Assembly: GCF_001295845.1 (NCBI RefSeq)
Contig: NZ_LJIC01000178.1
Location: forward strand, 1 to 46,894
Direction: 5' to 3'
Length of the DNA: 46,894 bases
Origin: Rhodopseudomonas sp. AAP120
GTDB taxonomy: Bacteria > Pseudomonadota > Alphaproteobacteria > Rhizobiales > Xanthobacteraceae
The notes under the pieces were generated by a model that did not search any database, was not told the DNA's origin, and saw only the letters and a program-made list of their open reading frames with translations. The translations under genes were made by a program, and so were the position numbers. Of this stretch, positions 21,111 to 29,765 are shown piece after piece. The number at the start of each line of letters is the position of its first letter. The stretch's first letter is position 1.

Positions 21111-22220
21111 ATGGCGTCCTATATCCTCCGCCGTATTCTGCTGATGGTGCCGACGCTGCTCGGCATTCTTTTCGTTTCGTTTGTGGTGGTGCAGTTCGCG
21201 CCGGGCGGCCCGGTCGAGCGGGTGATCGCGCAGCTCTCTGGCGCCGACACCGGCGCGGCGTCGCGGGTGTCGGGTTCGTCGGGTGGCGACTTCGGCAGCC
21301 GGCCGCAGGCCGGCGCATCGTCCGATGCGGTGAATTCGAAGTATCGCGGCGCGCAGGGGCTCGATCCGGAATTCGTCAAGAGCCTGGAAAAGCAGTTCGG
21401 CTTCGACAAGCCGGCGCCCGAGCGCTTCGCCATCATGCTGTGGAATTTCGCGCGGTTCGACTTCGGCAAGAGCTACTTCCGCGACGTCAGCGTGCTGCAG
21501 TTGATCAAGGAGAAGCTGCCGGTGTCGATGTCGCTCGGCATCTGGATGACGCTGCTGACCTATCTGATCTCGATCCCGCTCGGCATTCGCAAAGCGGTGA
21601 AGGACGGCTCGAAATTCGACACCTGGACGTCGGCGATCATCATCGTCGGCTTCGCGATCCCGGGCTTCCTGTTCGCGATCCTGCTGATCATCCTGTTCGC
21701 CGGCGGCTCGTTCTTCTCCTGGTTCCCGCTACGCGGGCTGACGTCGGACGGCTGGAGCCAGTTTCCCTGGTATTGGAAAATCATCGACTATTTCTGGCAT
21801 CTGGCGCTGCCGCTGACCTCGATGGTGCTCGGCGCCTTCGCCACCATGACACTGCTGACCAAGAACTCGTTCCTCGACGAGATCCGCAAGCAATACGTCA
21901 TGACGGCGCGCGCCAAGGGCTGCAGCGAAGCCCAGGTGCTGTACGGCCACATCTTCCGCAACGCGATGCTGATCGTGATCGCCGGCTTCCCCGGCGCCTT
22001 CATCCACGCGTTCTTCTCCGGCTCGCTGCTGATCGAGACCATCTTCTCGCTGGACGGGCTCGGCCTGCTCGGCTTCGAAAGCGTGCTGAATCGCGACTAC
22101 CCGGTGGTGTTCGGGACGCTATTCATCTTCTCGCTGGTCGGACTGGTGGTCAATCTGGCCTCGGATCTCACCTATATGTGGATCGATCCGCGGATCGACT
22201 TCGAAGCGCGGGAAGTCTGA
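21111..22220 (+). CDS. yejB: Peptide ABC transporter permease (YejB-like)
   Basis: Inner-membrane permease of 369 residues, DppB/OppB class. It starts with the conserved MASYILRRILLMVPTLLGI helix. A long periplasmic insertion follows (about residues 40-120), as in YejB, then the transporter core with the ATPase-coupling EAA loop MTARAKGCSEAQVLYGHIF. Its start abuts the stop of the upstream binding protein and its stop shares a base with the next start (TGATG), so translation is coupled along the operon. Confidence 0.94.
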   Translation: MASYILRRILLMVPTLLGILFVSFVVVQFAPGGPVERVIAQLSGADTGAASRVSGSSGGDFGSRPQAGASSDAVNSKYRGAQGLDPEFVKSLEKQFGFDKPAPERFAIMLWNFARFDFGKSYFRDVSVLQLIKEKLPVSMSLGIWMTLLTYLISIPLGIRKAVKDGSKFDTWTSAIIIVGFAIPGFLFAILLIILFAGGSFFSWFPLRGLTSDGWSQFPWYWKIIDYFWHLALPLTSMVLGAFATMTLLTKNSFLDEIRKQYVMTARAKGCSEAQVLYGHIFRNAMLIVIAGFPGAFIHAFFSGSLLIETIFSLDGLGLLGFESVLNRDYPVVFGTLFIFSLVGLVVNLASDLTYMWIDPRIDFEAREV

Positions 22221-23398
22221 TGACCCTGATCGCACGCGAACCGGTCGAAAGCACCACGCAGGCCCCGATGGGCGAAGCCGTGCCGCCGACGCGGCACAGG
22301 CTGGCGATGTCGCCGCTCAATCGCCGCCGCTGGCAGAACTTCAAAGCCAACCGTCGCGGCTACTGGTCGTTCTGGATCTTCCTGGTGCTGTTCGGCGTCT
22401 CGCTGTTCGCCGAGTTCATCGCCAACGATCGCCCGCTGCTGATCCGGTTCGACGGTCACTTCTACTTCCCGGCTGTGGTGACCTATTCGGAGACGACGTT
22501 CGGCGGCGACTTCGAAACCGCCGCCGACTATCGCGATCCCTTCCTGCAGAAGCTGATCGCCGACAAGGGCGGCACCATCATCTGGGCGCCGATCCGCTAT
22601 TCTTATGGCACGCACAATCTCGACCTGCCGACGCCGGCGCCCTCGAAGCCGACCTGGCTGCTCACCGAAGCAGAGTGCAAGACCGTGGTCGAGAAGAAGG
22701 GCCTGAAGGGCTGCCGCGATCTTGAATACAACTGGCTCGGCACCGACGATCAGGGCCGCGACGTCGTCGCGCGGCTGATCTACGGCTTCCGCATTTCGGT
22801 GCTGTTCGGCCTCAGCCTGACCATCGTGTCGTCGATCATCGGCATCGCGGCCGGCGGCGTGCAGGGCTATTTTGGCGGCTGGGTCGATCTCGGCTTCCAG
22901 CGTTTCATCGAAGTCTGGACCGCGATCCCGTCGCTGTACCTGCTGCTGATCCTGTCCTCGGTGTTGGTGCCCGGCTTCTTCGTGCTGCTCGGCATCCTGT
23001 TGCTGTTCAGTTGGGTGTCGCTGGTCGGGCTGGTGCGCGCCGAATTTTTGCGCGGCCGCAATTTCGAATACATCACCGCGGCGCGAGCGCTGGGCGTTTC
23101 CAACGCCAAGATCATGGTGCGGCATCTGTTGCCGAACGCCATGGTGGCGACCATGACGTTCCTGCCGTTCATCGTGTCGTCCTCGGTGATGACGCTGACG
23201 GCGCTCGACTTCCTCGGCTTCGGCCTGCCGCCCGGCTCGCCGTCGCTCGGCGAGCTGCTGGCGCAGGGCAAGGCCAACGTTCAGGCGCCCTGGCTCGGCT
23301 TCACCGGCTTCTTCGCGGTGGCCATCATGCTGTCGCTGCTGATCTTCATCGGCGAAGCCGTCCGCGACGCCTTCGACCCGCGCAAGACGTTCAGGTGA
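22220..23398 (+). CDS. yejE: Peptide ABC transporter permease (YejE-like)
   Basis: Inner-membrane permease of 392 residues, DppC/OppC class. N-terminal block NRRRWQNFKANRRGYWSFW, TM1 near residues 50-70, a large periplasmic insertion (about 75-170) including NWLGTDDQGRDVVARLIYG, then the core with the EAA loop ITAARALGVSNAKIMVRHLL. It overlaps the yejB stop by one base. In this operon type the ATPase gene normally follows directly; here a toxin-antitoxin pair lies between. Confidence 0.94.
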   Translation: MTLIAREPVESTTQAPMGEAVPPTRHRLAMSPLNRRRWQNFKANRRGYWSFWIFLVLFGVSLFAEFIANDRPLLIRFDGHFYFPAVVTYSETTFGGDFETAADYRDPFLQKLIADKGGTIIWAPIRYSYGTHNLDLPTPAPSKPTWLLTEAECKTVVEKKGLKGCRDLEYNWLGTDDQGRDVVARLIYGFRISVLFGLSLTIVSSIIGIAAGGVQGYFGGWVDLGFQRFIEVWTAIPSLYLLLILSSVLVPGFFVLLGILLLFSWVSLVGLVRAEFLRGRNFEYITAARALGVSNAKIMVRHLLPNAMVATMTFLPFIVSSSVMTLTALDFLGFGLPPGSPSLGELLAQGKANVQAPWLGFTGFFAVAIMLSLLIFIGEAVRDAFDPRKTFR

Positions 23399-23429
23399 AG
23401 GTGTGGTAGGGTGAGCGAGGAGCAGAGCC

Positions 23430-23651
23430 ATGAATAGGATCGTTAAAGAAAACTATCCTGTGTCGGCATTGCCTGCCGATCTGCGCGAAGGTTTGGCCGG
23501 GCCTGTCGTGACCGTGACGATCGAAGAAGGCGAGCAGCCGCCGAAGCAGCGGCCGACGTTGGACGAGATCTTTGCACGTCGCAGACCTCCGTTTCGGAGC
23601 AAAGAGGAAATCGACGCAGAGTGGCGGCGGCAGCGAGACGAGTGGGAATGA
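23430..23651 (+). CDS. Putative type II antitoxin
   Basis: Small protein of 73 residues, preceded by GGAG at 8 bases. The N-terminal half (VVTVTIEEGEQ) could form a short beta-strand DNA-binding part. The C-terminal half is rich in charged and aromatic residues (RPPFRSKEEIDAEWRRQRDEWE is part of it, 56-72), as expected of an antitoxin tail that wraps a PIN toxin. Its stop overlaps the toxin start (ATGA), the usual coupling for such pairs. The role is inferred from this pairing and size; no named antitoxin family was recognised with certainty. Confidence 0.75.
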   Translation: MNRIVKENYPVSALPADLREGLAGPVVTVTIEEGEQPPKQRPTLDEIFARRRPPFRSKEEIDAEWRRQRDEWE

Positions 23652-24100
23652 GCGCTGCTCTCGATCCCTTGCGCGTCTATCTCGACTCGAATGTGTTCAT
23701 CTACGCCGTCGAGGGACGGACGGAGATCTCCGAAGCGCTTCGTGCTCTGTTCGACCTGTTCCAGCGCCGACGAGGATTCGCCGTGACCAGCGAGCTGACG
23801 ATTGCGGAAGTCCTGGCAAAGGCGACACCCACTCAACAACGCGACTACATCGATCTCATCGTCGAGAGCGACCTGTTTGATCTGTGTCCGGTAACATGTG
23901 GCATTCTGGTCGCGACTGCGAGCTATCGATAGGCATTCGGTATGGTGAAACTTGCAGATGCGACCCATGTCATGACGGCTGTTCACACCTCGTGTGGTAC
24001 GATGCTTTCGGCAGACCGGCGGTTGAGAACGCCGGAGAAATTACGATTGCTCGATTCGACTCGCGAGAACGTCTCACGACTTATCGACGAGCTCACCTAA
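23648..24100 (+). pseudogene. PIN-domain toxin interrupted by one amber codon
   Basis: A VapC-like ribonuclease reading frame of 150 codons broken by TAG at codon 95 (23930-23932). The first 94 residues contain the PIN start VYLDSNVFIYAVEG (acidic D13) and SELTIAEVLAKA (E54). After the TAG the same frame continues KLADATHVMTA (D104) and LSADRRL (D123), the other two acidic active-site residues, and ends at TAA 24098-24100. No frameshift or other stop is seen, so the lesion is a single, probably recent substitution (or read error). The truncated product lacks half of the active site and should be inactive unless read through. The natural stop overlaps the ATPase start (TAATG). Confidence 0.85.
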
Positions 24101-25737
24101 TGGACGCGCTCAACCAGCCTCTGCTCGCCGTCGACGAGCTCTCGGTCGCGTTTCATCAGCAGAGCGGCACGACCACCGCGGTCGATCGGATCTCGTATCA
24201 GATCAAGCGCGGCGAGTGCGTCGCGCTGGTCGGCGAGTCCGGCTCCGGCAAGTCGGTCAGTGCGCTGTCGATCCTCAAGCTGCTGCCGTATCCGACGGCG
24301 TCCCATCCCACCGGGCAGATCCGGTTCAAGGGCCGTGAGCTGCTGGGCATGTCGGAGAACGACATTCGCGAGCTGCGCGGCAACGAGATCTCGATCATCT
24401 TTCAGGAGCCGATGACCTCGCTCAACCCGCTGCATACGATCGAACAGCAGCTCGGCGAGATACTTCAGTTGCACGGCGGGCCGCGCGGCGCCAAGGGGAG
24501 GGCGCGGATCGTCGAGTTGCTGACACAGGTCGGCATTCCCGAGCCGGAGACGCGGCTCGGCAGCTATCCGCACCAGCTGTCCGGCGGTCAGCGCCAGCGC
24601 GTGATGATCGCGATGGCGCTCGCCAACGAGCCCGATCTGCTGATCGCCGACGAGCCGACGACCGCGCTCGATGTCACCGTGCAGGCTCAGATCCTGGCGT
24701 TGCTCGCCGACATCCGCTCGCGGCTCGGCATGAGCATGCTGTTCATCACCCACGATCTCGGCATTGTGCGGCGGATCGCCGACGTGGTCTGCGTGATGCA
24801 CAATGGCAAGATCGTCGAGCAGGGGCCGGTCGAGCAGGTGTTCAGCTCGCCGCAGCATGTCTACACCCAGGCTCTGCTGGCAGCCGAGCCGAAGCCGGAT
24901 CCGGCGCCGCCCCGGCCGGAAGCGCCCGTGGTGATTTCTGCGGATGATCTCAAAGTGTGGTTTCCGATCAAGCGCGGCCTGTTGCGCAGGACGGTGGGGC
25001 ATATCAAGGCGGTCGACGGCGTGACGCTCGCCGTGCGCAAAGGCGAGACGCTCGGCGTTGTCGGCGAGTCCGGCTCGGGCAAGACCACGCTGGGGCTCGC
25101 GCTGCTGCGACTGATCTCGTCCGAAGGTCCGATCGTCTTCCTCAGCAAGAATATCCAAGGCCTGAAGTTCAAAGAGATGCTGCCGCATCGCCGCGACATG
25201 CAGATCGTGTTTCAGGATCCGTTCGGTGCGCTCAGCCCGCGCATGTCGGTCGGCGATATCGTTGCCGAGGGACTGCGGGTGCATCAGCCGCAGCTGTCGG
25301 AAGACGAACGCGAGGCGCGGGTGATCAAGGCTCTCAAGGATGTCGGGCTCGATCCGGCGACGCGCTTCCGCTACCCGCACGAGTTCTCCGGCGGCCAGCG
25401 TCAGCGTATCAGCATCGCCCGCGCCGTGGTGCTGGAGCCGAGCTTTGTCGTGCTGGACGAGCCGACATCCGCGCTCGATATGCTGTTTCAGGCCCAGATG
25501 GTCGACCTCTTGCGCGAACTACAGCGCAAGCGCGATCTCACCTACATGTTCATCTCGCACGACCTGCGGGTGGTGGCATCGCTCGCAAGTCATCTGATCG
25601 TCATGAAACAGGGCAAGGTCGTCGAGGAAGGACCGGCGGTGGAACTGTTCAAGTCGCCGAAGACCGACTATACGCGGGCGCTGTTCGCCGCCGCATTCCG
25701 GCTCGAGACTGCTCCGGGTGGCGCCGCGGCCCAATAG
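24100..25737 (+). CDS. yejF: Peptide ABC transporter ATPase, double (YejF-like)
   Basis: Cytosolic energising subunit of 545 residues with two fused ABC domains. Domain 1: Walker A GESGSGKS at 45-52, signature LSGGQRQR, Walker [13 protein letters not shown]. Domain 2: Walker A GESGSGKT near 322, signature SGGQRQR, Walker [13 protein letters not shown]. Each domain is followed by the switch His region (FITHDLG, FISHDLR). The ATG at 24100 overlaps the stop of the full-length toxin frame; an upstream in-frame extension to 23884 has no homology and overlaps the toxin. It completes the YejABEF-type importer encoded upstream. Confidence 0.95.
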   Translation: MDALNQPLLAVDELSVAFHQQSGTTTAVDRISYQIKRGECVALVGESGSGKSVSALSILKLLPYPTASHPTGQIRFKGRELLGMSENDIRELRGNEISIIFQEPMTSLNPLHTIEQQLGEILQLHGGPRGAKGRARIVELLTQVGIPEPETRLGSYPHQLSGGQRQRVMIAMALANEPDLLIADEPTTALDVTVQAQILALLADIRSRLGMSMLFITHDLGIVRRIADVVCVMHNGKIVEQGPVEQVFSSPQHVYTQALLAAEPKPDPAPPRPEAPVVISADDLKVWFPIKRGLLRRTVGHIKAVDGVTLAVRKGETLGVVGESGSGKTTLGLALLRLISSEGPIVFLSKNIQGLKFKEMLPHRRDMQIVFQDPFGALSPRMSVGDIVAEGLRVHQPQLSEDEREARVIKALKDVGLDPATRFRYPHEFSGGQRQRISIARAVVLEPSFVVLDEPTSALDMLFQAQMVDLLRELQRKRDLTYMFISHDLRVVASLASHLIVMKQGKVVEEGPAVELFKSPKTDYTRALFAAAFRLETAPGGAAAQ

Positions 25738-25744
25738 GTGTTCG

Positions 25745-26383
25745 ATGACGGAAGTTGCCGGGACTCATCAACTCGCGGATCGCGAGGCGGACGTGACCGT
25801 GTCTGCGCCCGAAATTATCGGTCGTGGCTTCATGACCTATGAGCGCTACGAGGTCTCGCTGCGGCGGGACGGCGAGCCGCCGTTGCTGCAGAAGCGCGAC
25901 GTGCTACGCGCCAGCCGAGTCGCCGCAGTGGTGCCGATCGATCTGGCGCGCGACCAGGTCGTCCTGATCCGACAATTCAGATTGCCGGCGCATCTCGCGA
26001 CCGGTCGGGGCGATATGGTCGAGATCGTTGCCGGCCGAATTGAGGACGGTGAGGACGCGGCGGTCGCCGCCCGGCGCGAATGCATCGAAGAGATCGGCGC
26101 CGCGCCGGAGCGGCTGATCGAGCTGTACAGCGTGCTGCCGACGCCGGGATTTACCGACGAGCAGATCACGTTCTTCGCCGGCTTTCTCGATTCCAGCGCG
26201 GTCCTGGAGCGTGGCGGCGTGGCCGACGAGGATGAGGATACGCAGCCATTCGTCGTGTCGATCGACGAGGCGCTGGCTGCGCTCGGCGACGGCCGCATCG
26301 CCAACGCGCTACTCTACAGCGCGCTGCAATGGCTGGCGCTCAACCGCACCCGGCTGCAGGAGCTGTTCAGCCGAGCCGCTTGA
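25745..26383 (+). CDS. Nudix hydrolase (ADP-ribose pyrophosphatase-like)
   Basis: Protein of 212 residues with a perfect Nudix box near 96-118: GRIEDG-E-DAAVAAR-REC-IEE-IGA fits GX5EX7REUXEEXGU. The preceding block VVLIRQFRLPAH and the following VLPTPGFTDEQITFFAGFL fit the ADP-ribose/sugar-nucleotide pyrophosphatase subgroup. It begins 7 bases after yejF and may be read through from that operon, although its function looks unrelated. Its end overlaps the end of the opposite-strand NlpC/P60 gene by 17 bases. Confidence 0.9.
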   Translation: MTEVAGTHQLADREADVTVSAPEIIGRGFMTYERYEVSLRRDGEPPLLQKRDVLRASRVAAVVPIDLARDQVVLIRQFRLPAHLATGRGDMVEIVAGRIEDGEDAAVAARRECIEEIGAAPERLIELYSVLPTPGFTDEQITFFAGFLDSSAVLERGGVADEDEDTQPFVVSIDEALAALGDGRIANALLYSALQWLALNRTRLQELFSRAA

Positions 26384-27224
26384 TCGTCGTCAGCGGGCTG
26401 CCACTCGCGGCGATCCGTGTAATGGCTTCGCGCATCGGCTCTATCGCGGTCGCCATGTGATACGCATTGGCGTGCACGATACTGTCGGCATCGCGCGCGA
26501 TCGCGACGTGCCCCTTCCAGAACAACAGATCGCCGCGCTGGAGCCGCGTCTGCTCCGTCAGCGGCACGATGTGCCCGAGCGCGGCCTCCTGCATGTCGCT
26601 GTCGCGCGGCGCCTTGACGCCGCAGGCGGCGAGTGCGGTCTGCACCAGGCCGGAGCAGTCGATGCCGAGACTGCTGCGACCGCCCCACAGATACGGCGTA
26701 CCGACGAAGCGCTCTGCCACGCTGACGAAATCGGTCTCGACCACGTCGAGCGCGGCGACGTGCTGGCGCGGCACGTGCCAGCCCTCCTGCGTCACCGCGA
26801 AGCCGGCGTCCTCGCGCACGACGGCGAGCCGTGCGCCGAGCGGCAGCGTCTCCGCCGGCGGCAGTTTGATCGAGGGGCCCGGGAAGGCGAAGGTGCGCAG
26901 TGCGGTGACCTTGTGGGTGGGCTCGGCCGCGGGTCTGTACAGCGCGATGTCCGGCAGCCAGCCGACATAGCCGTCGTCAGCGAGTTGTCCCCATGCCCAG
27001 CCTTCATCTGTGCGGTCGTAGATGGTGACGCGTTCGCCCTTCAGCGCCTCGGTTTCCTGCATCGCGCCGGAGAACGGCTCGCGCCGCATCGCTGTCACGC
27101 CGTAGCTGAGTTCGAACACCTCGCCCTCGACGAACCTCGCAGCGCTGACCCGGCCTTCGAGATACTTGGCCGCGAGGTCCGGCCGCGCCGGCGTCAGCCG
27201 CGGATCGTGCTTGTGATCAGCCAT
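26367..27224 (-). CDS. NlpC/P60-family C40 peptidase with SH3-like domains
   Basis: Protein of 285 residues. SH3b-like parts (about 45-160, with GWAWGQLADDGYVGWLPD) precede an NlpC/P60 papain-like domain: catalytic C190 in IDCSGL, H239 in WKGHVAIARD and a third polar residue near H251. These enzymes cut peptide stems of murein or its fragments. There is no signal peptide, so it could act on recycled muropeptides in the cytosol. Its start overlaps the stop of the M17 aminopeptidase by 8 bases; the two are coupled and may both process peptides. Confidence 0.9.
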   Translation of the reverse strand: MADHKHDPRLTPARPDLAAKYLEGRVSAARFVEGEVFELSYGVTAMRREPFSGAMQETEALKGERVTIYDRTDEGWAWGQLADDGYVGWLPDIALYRPAAEPTHKVTALRTFAFPGPSIKLPPAETLPLGARLAVVREDAGFAVTQEGWHVPRQHVAALDVVETDFVSVAERFVGTPYLWGGRSSLGIDCSGLVQTALAACGVKAPRDSDMQEAALGHIVPLTEQTRLQRGDLLFWKGHVAIARDADSIVHANAYHMATAIEPMREAITRIAASGSPLTTIKRLG

Positions 27225-28599
27225 AGCGCTCGCTCAACAGCGCGAAGATCGCGCGCGCGGCCTGGCATTCGCCGCCTTCGGGGCGCGCCGGCTTGGACTT
27301 CGGCGTCCAGCCATAGATGTCGACGTGCAGCCAGCTCTTTGCGTTCTCGACGAAGCGCTGCAGGAACAGCGCGCAGGTGATCGAGCCGGCAAAGCCGCCC
27401 GACGGCGCGTTGTTGAGATTCGCCACTTTCGAGTCCAGCCAGGAATCGTAGGCGCCCCACAGCGGCATCCGCCACAGCGGATCGTTCTCGGCGCTGGCGC
27501 AGCGCGCGACGTCCAGCGCGAGCGTTTCGTCATTTGTGTAGTACGGCGGCAGATCGGGACCGAGCGCGACGCGCGCGGCGCCGGTCAGTGTGCCGAGGTC
27601 GATCAGCAGGTCTGGTGCTTCCTCATCCGCGAGCGCCAGCGCGTCCGCGAGCACCAGTCGACCTTCGGCGTCGGTGTTGCCGATCTCGACGGTCGGGCCC
27701 TTGCGCGACGGATAGACGTCGAGCGGCCGCATCGCGTTGCCGGCCACGGAATTCTCGACAGCGGGAATCAGCACGCGCAGCCGCACTTTCAACTTCGCAT
27801 CCATGATCATCGAGGCCAGCGCCAGCACATTGGCGGCGCCTCCCATGTCTTTCTTCATGATGAGCATCGCGCTCGACGGCTTCAGGTCGAGACCGCCGGT
27901 GTCGAAACAGACGCCCTTGCCGACCAGCGTCACCTTCGGATGCGCCGGATCGCCCCATGTCATGTCGATCAGCCGCGGCGCGCGTGTCGCCGCCTTGCCA
28001 ACGGCATGGATCAGCGGGAAGTTCTGCGTCACCAGATCCTCGCCGACAATGCAATTGAACCTCGCATCGAAGCGCTGCGCCAGCATCTGCGCGGCTTCGG
28101 CGAGTTCGGCCGGGCCCATGTCGTTCGACGGCGTATTGATCAGGTCGCGTGCCAGCGTCGTGGCCTCGACGGCACGCTCGATCGCCGCAACATCGACGCC
28201 ATCAGGGGGCACCAGCTTCACCGCCGGCGGCTCGGCCTTGCGATAGCGGCCGAACTTGTAGATGCCGAGCGCGAAGGCGAGCACGGCCAGCCGAACATCG
28301 TGCGGCGCGTTGGCGAAGCGATAGGTGCCGGCGGGCAGCAGCCCTGGCAGTTGCCCGGCGCGGAACGGATCGGCGCCCGGTGCGTCCGCTTCATCGAGGC
28401 CGAACAGCACGTGATCGATGTCGCCGTCTGCATTCGGCAGGGCGAGGAATTGCCCGGCTTTCGCGCTGTAGCCGTGCCCTTGTGCGAAACGCTGCGCCGC
28501 CGCCGGCAGGCTAGCGCGCAACGTCTCCCATCCGGACTTGGTGACGAAGGAAATCGGAATGGCTTGGGGTTCCGGAGCAGTGGCGAAAACAAGGGACAT
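27217..28599 (-). CDS. Leucyl aminopeptidase family protein (M17)
   Basis: Cytosolic di-metal aminopeptidase of 460 residues. The metal- and catalytic-site blocks are present: VGKGVCFDTGGLDLKPS, KKDMGGAANVL and the M17 signature NTDAEGRLVLADAL. The N-terminal domain is divergent and shorter than in PepA, matching the shorter M17 group found next to NlpC/P60 genes. Upstream it diverges from the TadD-like gene across 107 bases. A role in peptide turnover, possibly of peptides imported by the nearby Yej transporter, is inference. Confidence 0.93.
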   Translation of the reverse strand: MSLVFATAPEPQAIPISFVTKSGWETLRASLPAAAQRFAQGHGYSAKAGQFLALPNADGDIDHVLFGLDEADAPGADPFRAGQLPGLLPAGTYRFANAPHDVRLAVLAFALGIYKFGRYRKAEPPAVKLVPPDGVDVAAIERAVEATTLARDLINTPSNDMGPAELAEAAQMLAQRFDARFNCIVGEDLVTQNFPLIHAVGKAATRAPRLIDMTWGDPAHPKVTLVGKGVCFDTGGLDLKPSSAMLIMKKDMGGAANVLALASMIMDAKLKVRLRVLIPAVENSVAGNAMRPLDVYPSRKGPTVEIGNTDAEGRLVLADALALADEEAPDLLIDLGTLTGAARVALGPDLPPYYTNDETLALDVARCASAENDPLWRMPLWGAYDSWLDSKVANLNNAPSGGFAGSITCALFLQRFVENAKSWLHVDIYGWTPKSKPARPEGGECQAARAIFALLSERYG

Positions 28600-28634
28600 G
28601 CACGGTCTTTCGAGCGTCGGGCGGAGAGGGCGGA

Positions 28635-28655
28635 TTAACCCAAGATTAGGGTTAA
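28635..28655. promoter_or_regulatory. TTAACCC-N7-GGGTTAA dyad, CtrA-box-like
   Basis: Perfect 7-base arms (28635-28641 and 28649-28655) separated by AAGATTA. The left part, TTAACCCAAGATTAG, fits TTAA-N7-TTAA, the box of the cell-cycle regulator CtrA, with one mismatch. It lies 51 bases upstream of the TadD-like gene, within the divergent promoter region. CtrA control of tad/pilus genes is known in Caulobacter; control here is inferred. Confidence 0.4.
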
Positions 28656-28706
28656 CGGTCTATTGCTGGCATGGAGTTCGATCATCCAGGTCGCGAGTAA
28701 GTTGCC

Positions 28707-29495
28707 ATGCGCCAGCCCTCTTGTCTTGCCCGGTTTGTCACATCCGCGGCCTTGACCATCGTTGTGGCGACCGCGTTGGCCGGTTGCCAGACAACGGGCA
28801 TGTCGGGCATCACCGGCGCGCTCAACGCCCGCGCCGAGGCTCCGGCCGATCCGAGCCGGACTGCGGAGCTCGCCGGCGAACGTTATCGTGCCAATCCGAA
28901 GGACCCCGCCGCTGCGATGGCTTACGGGCAGGCGCTGCGCGCGATCGGTCAGCGCGCACAGGCGGTCGCGATGCTGGAACGTGCCACCCTCGCCAATCCC
29001 GGCAACAAGACGGTGCTCGCGGCCTATGGTCGTGCGCTCGCCGACAACGGCAATTTCAGCGCTGCGTTCGACGCCCTGTCGAATGCGCATAGTCCGGACA
29101 ATCCGGATTGGCGCATCCTGTCGGTGCAGGGCACGACGTTGGATCAGATGGGCCGCCACGATGAAGCAAGACGCTACTACGCCAGCGCGCTGAACCTCGC
29201 TCCAGGTGAGCCGTCGGTGCTGTCGAACCTCGGCATGTCCTACGTGCTCACCAAGGATCTGTCGAAAGCCGAGGACACGCTGCGCCAGGCCTATGCCAGC
29301 GGTCGCGCCGATCCACGCGTACGGCAGAACCTGGCGCTGGTCATCGGACTGCAGGGCCGCTTTGCCGAAGCTGAGAACATCGTCCGCGCCGACCTGCCGG
29401 CCGACGAAGCGGCCGCCAATGTCGCTTATCTGAAGCAGATGCTCGACGGCAAGACCGCGCCGCGCCGCGGCGGCGTGCTCGCTTCGGGCGAGTGA
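28707..29495 (+). CDS. tadD: TPR-repeat lipoprotein, TadD-like
   Basis: Protein of 262 residues. A lipoprotein signal with lipobox LAGC (lipidated C27) is followed by tetratricopeptide repeats from about 50 to 240 (PAAAMAYGQALRAIGQRAQA, then PGEPSVLSNLGMSYVLTKDL). TadD proteins of Tad pilus systems are TPR lipoproteins of this size that help place the outer-membrane secretin. The gene is convergent with tadC, 270 bases away, which supports membership of the tad region. The symbol is assigned by architecture and context. Confidence 0.78.
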   Translation: MRQPSCLARFVTSAALTIVVATALAGCQTTGMSGITGALNARAEAPADPSRTAELAGERYRANPKDPAAAMAYGQALRAIGQRAQAVAMLERATLANPGNKTVLAAYGRALADNGNFSAAFDALSNAHSPDNPDWRILSVQGTTLDQMGRHDEARRYYASALNLAPGEPSVLSNLGMSYVLTKDLSKAEDTLRQAYASGRADPRVRQNLALVIGLQGRFAEAENIVRADLPADEAAANVAYLKQMLDGKTAPRRGGVLASGE

Positions 29496-29539
29496 TCGCC
29501 CGACGACGCGTGAGATGATTGACGCGCTCAGGGCTTAGC

Positions 29540-29690
29540 AACGGCACTGAATCCTCATGCTGAGGAGCCCGGCGACTTCGGGCGTTTCGGGCAGAGGCTG
29601 CGCATCACTCGCCATCATGGTTCGAGACGACGCTTTGCGTCTCCTCGCGATGATGCTGTGTCTGTGGCAGGGCGACGTATCCTCGCTCAC
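29540..29690. repeat. Degenerate palindromic intergenic repeat
   Basis: The 270-base gap between two convergent genes (29496-29765) holds CCTCATGCTGAGGAGCCCGG, a block resembling the CCTCATGGTGAGGAG repeats frequent in Bradyrhizobiaceae, and the hairpin AGACG/CGTCT in CATCATGGTTCGAGACGACG. CATCATGG and CGATGATG frame the second hairpin. No gene is supported here. Limits are approximate. Confidence 0.5.
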
Positions 29691-29765
29691 CACTCCACGA
29701 GATGCAGACTGCTGTAGCCAGATCATCTGGCATTCCCGCCGAATCCGGCGCCGCCTGGTTTCAGC

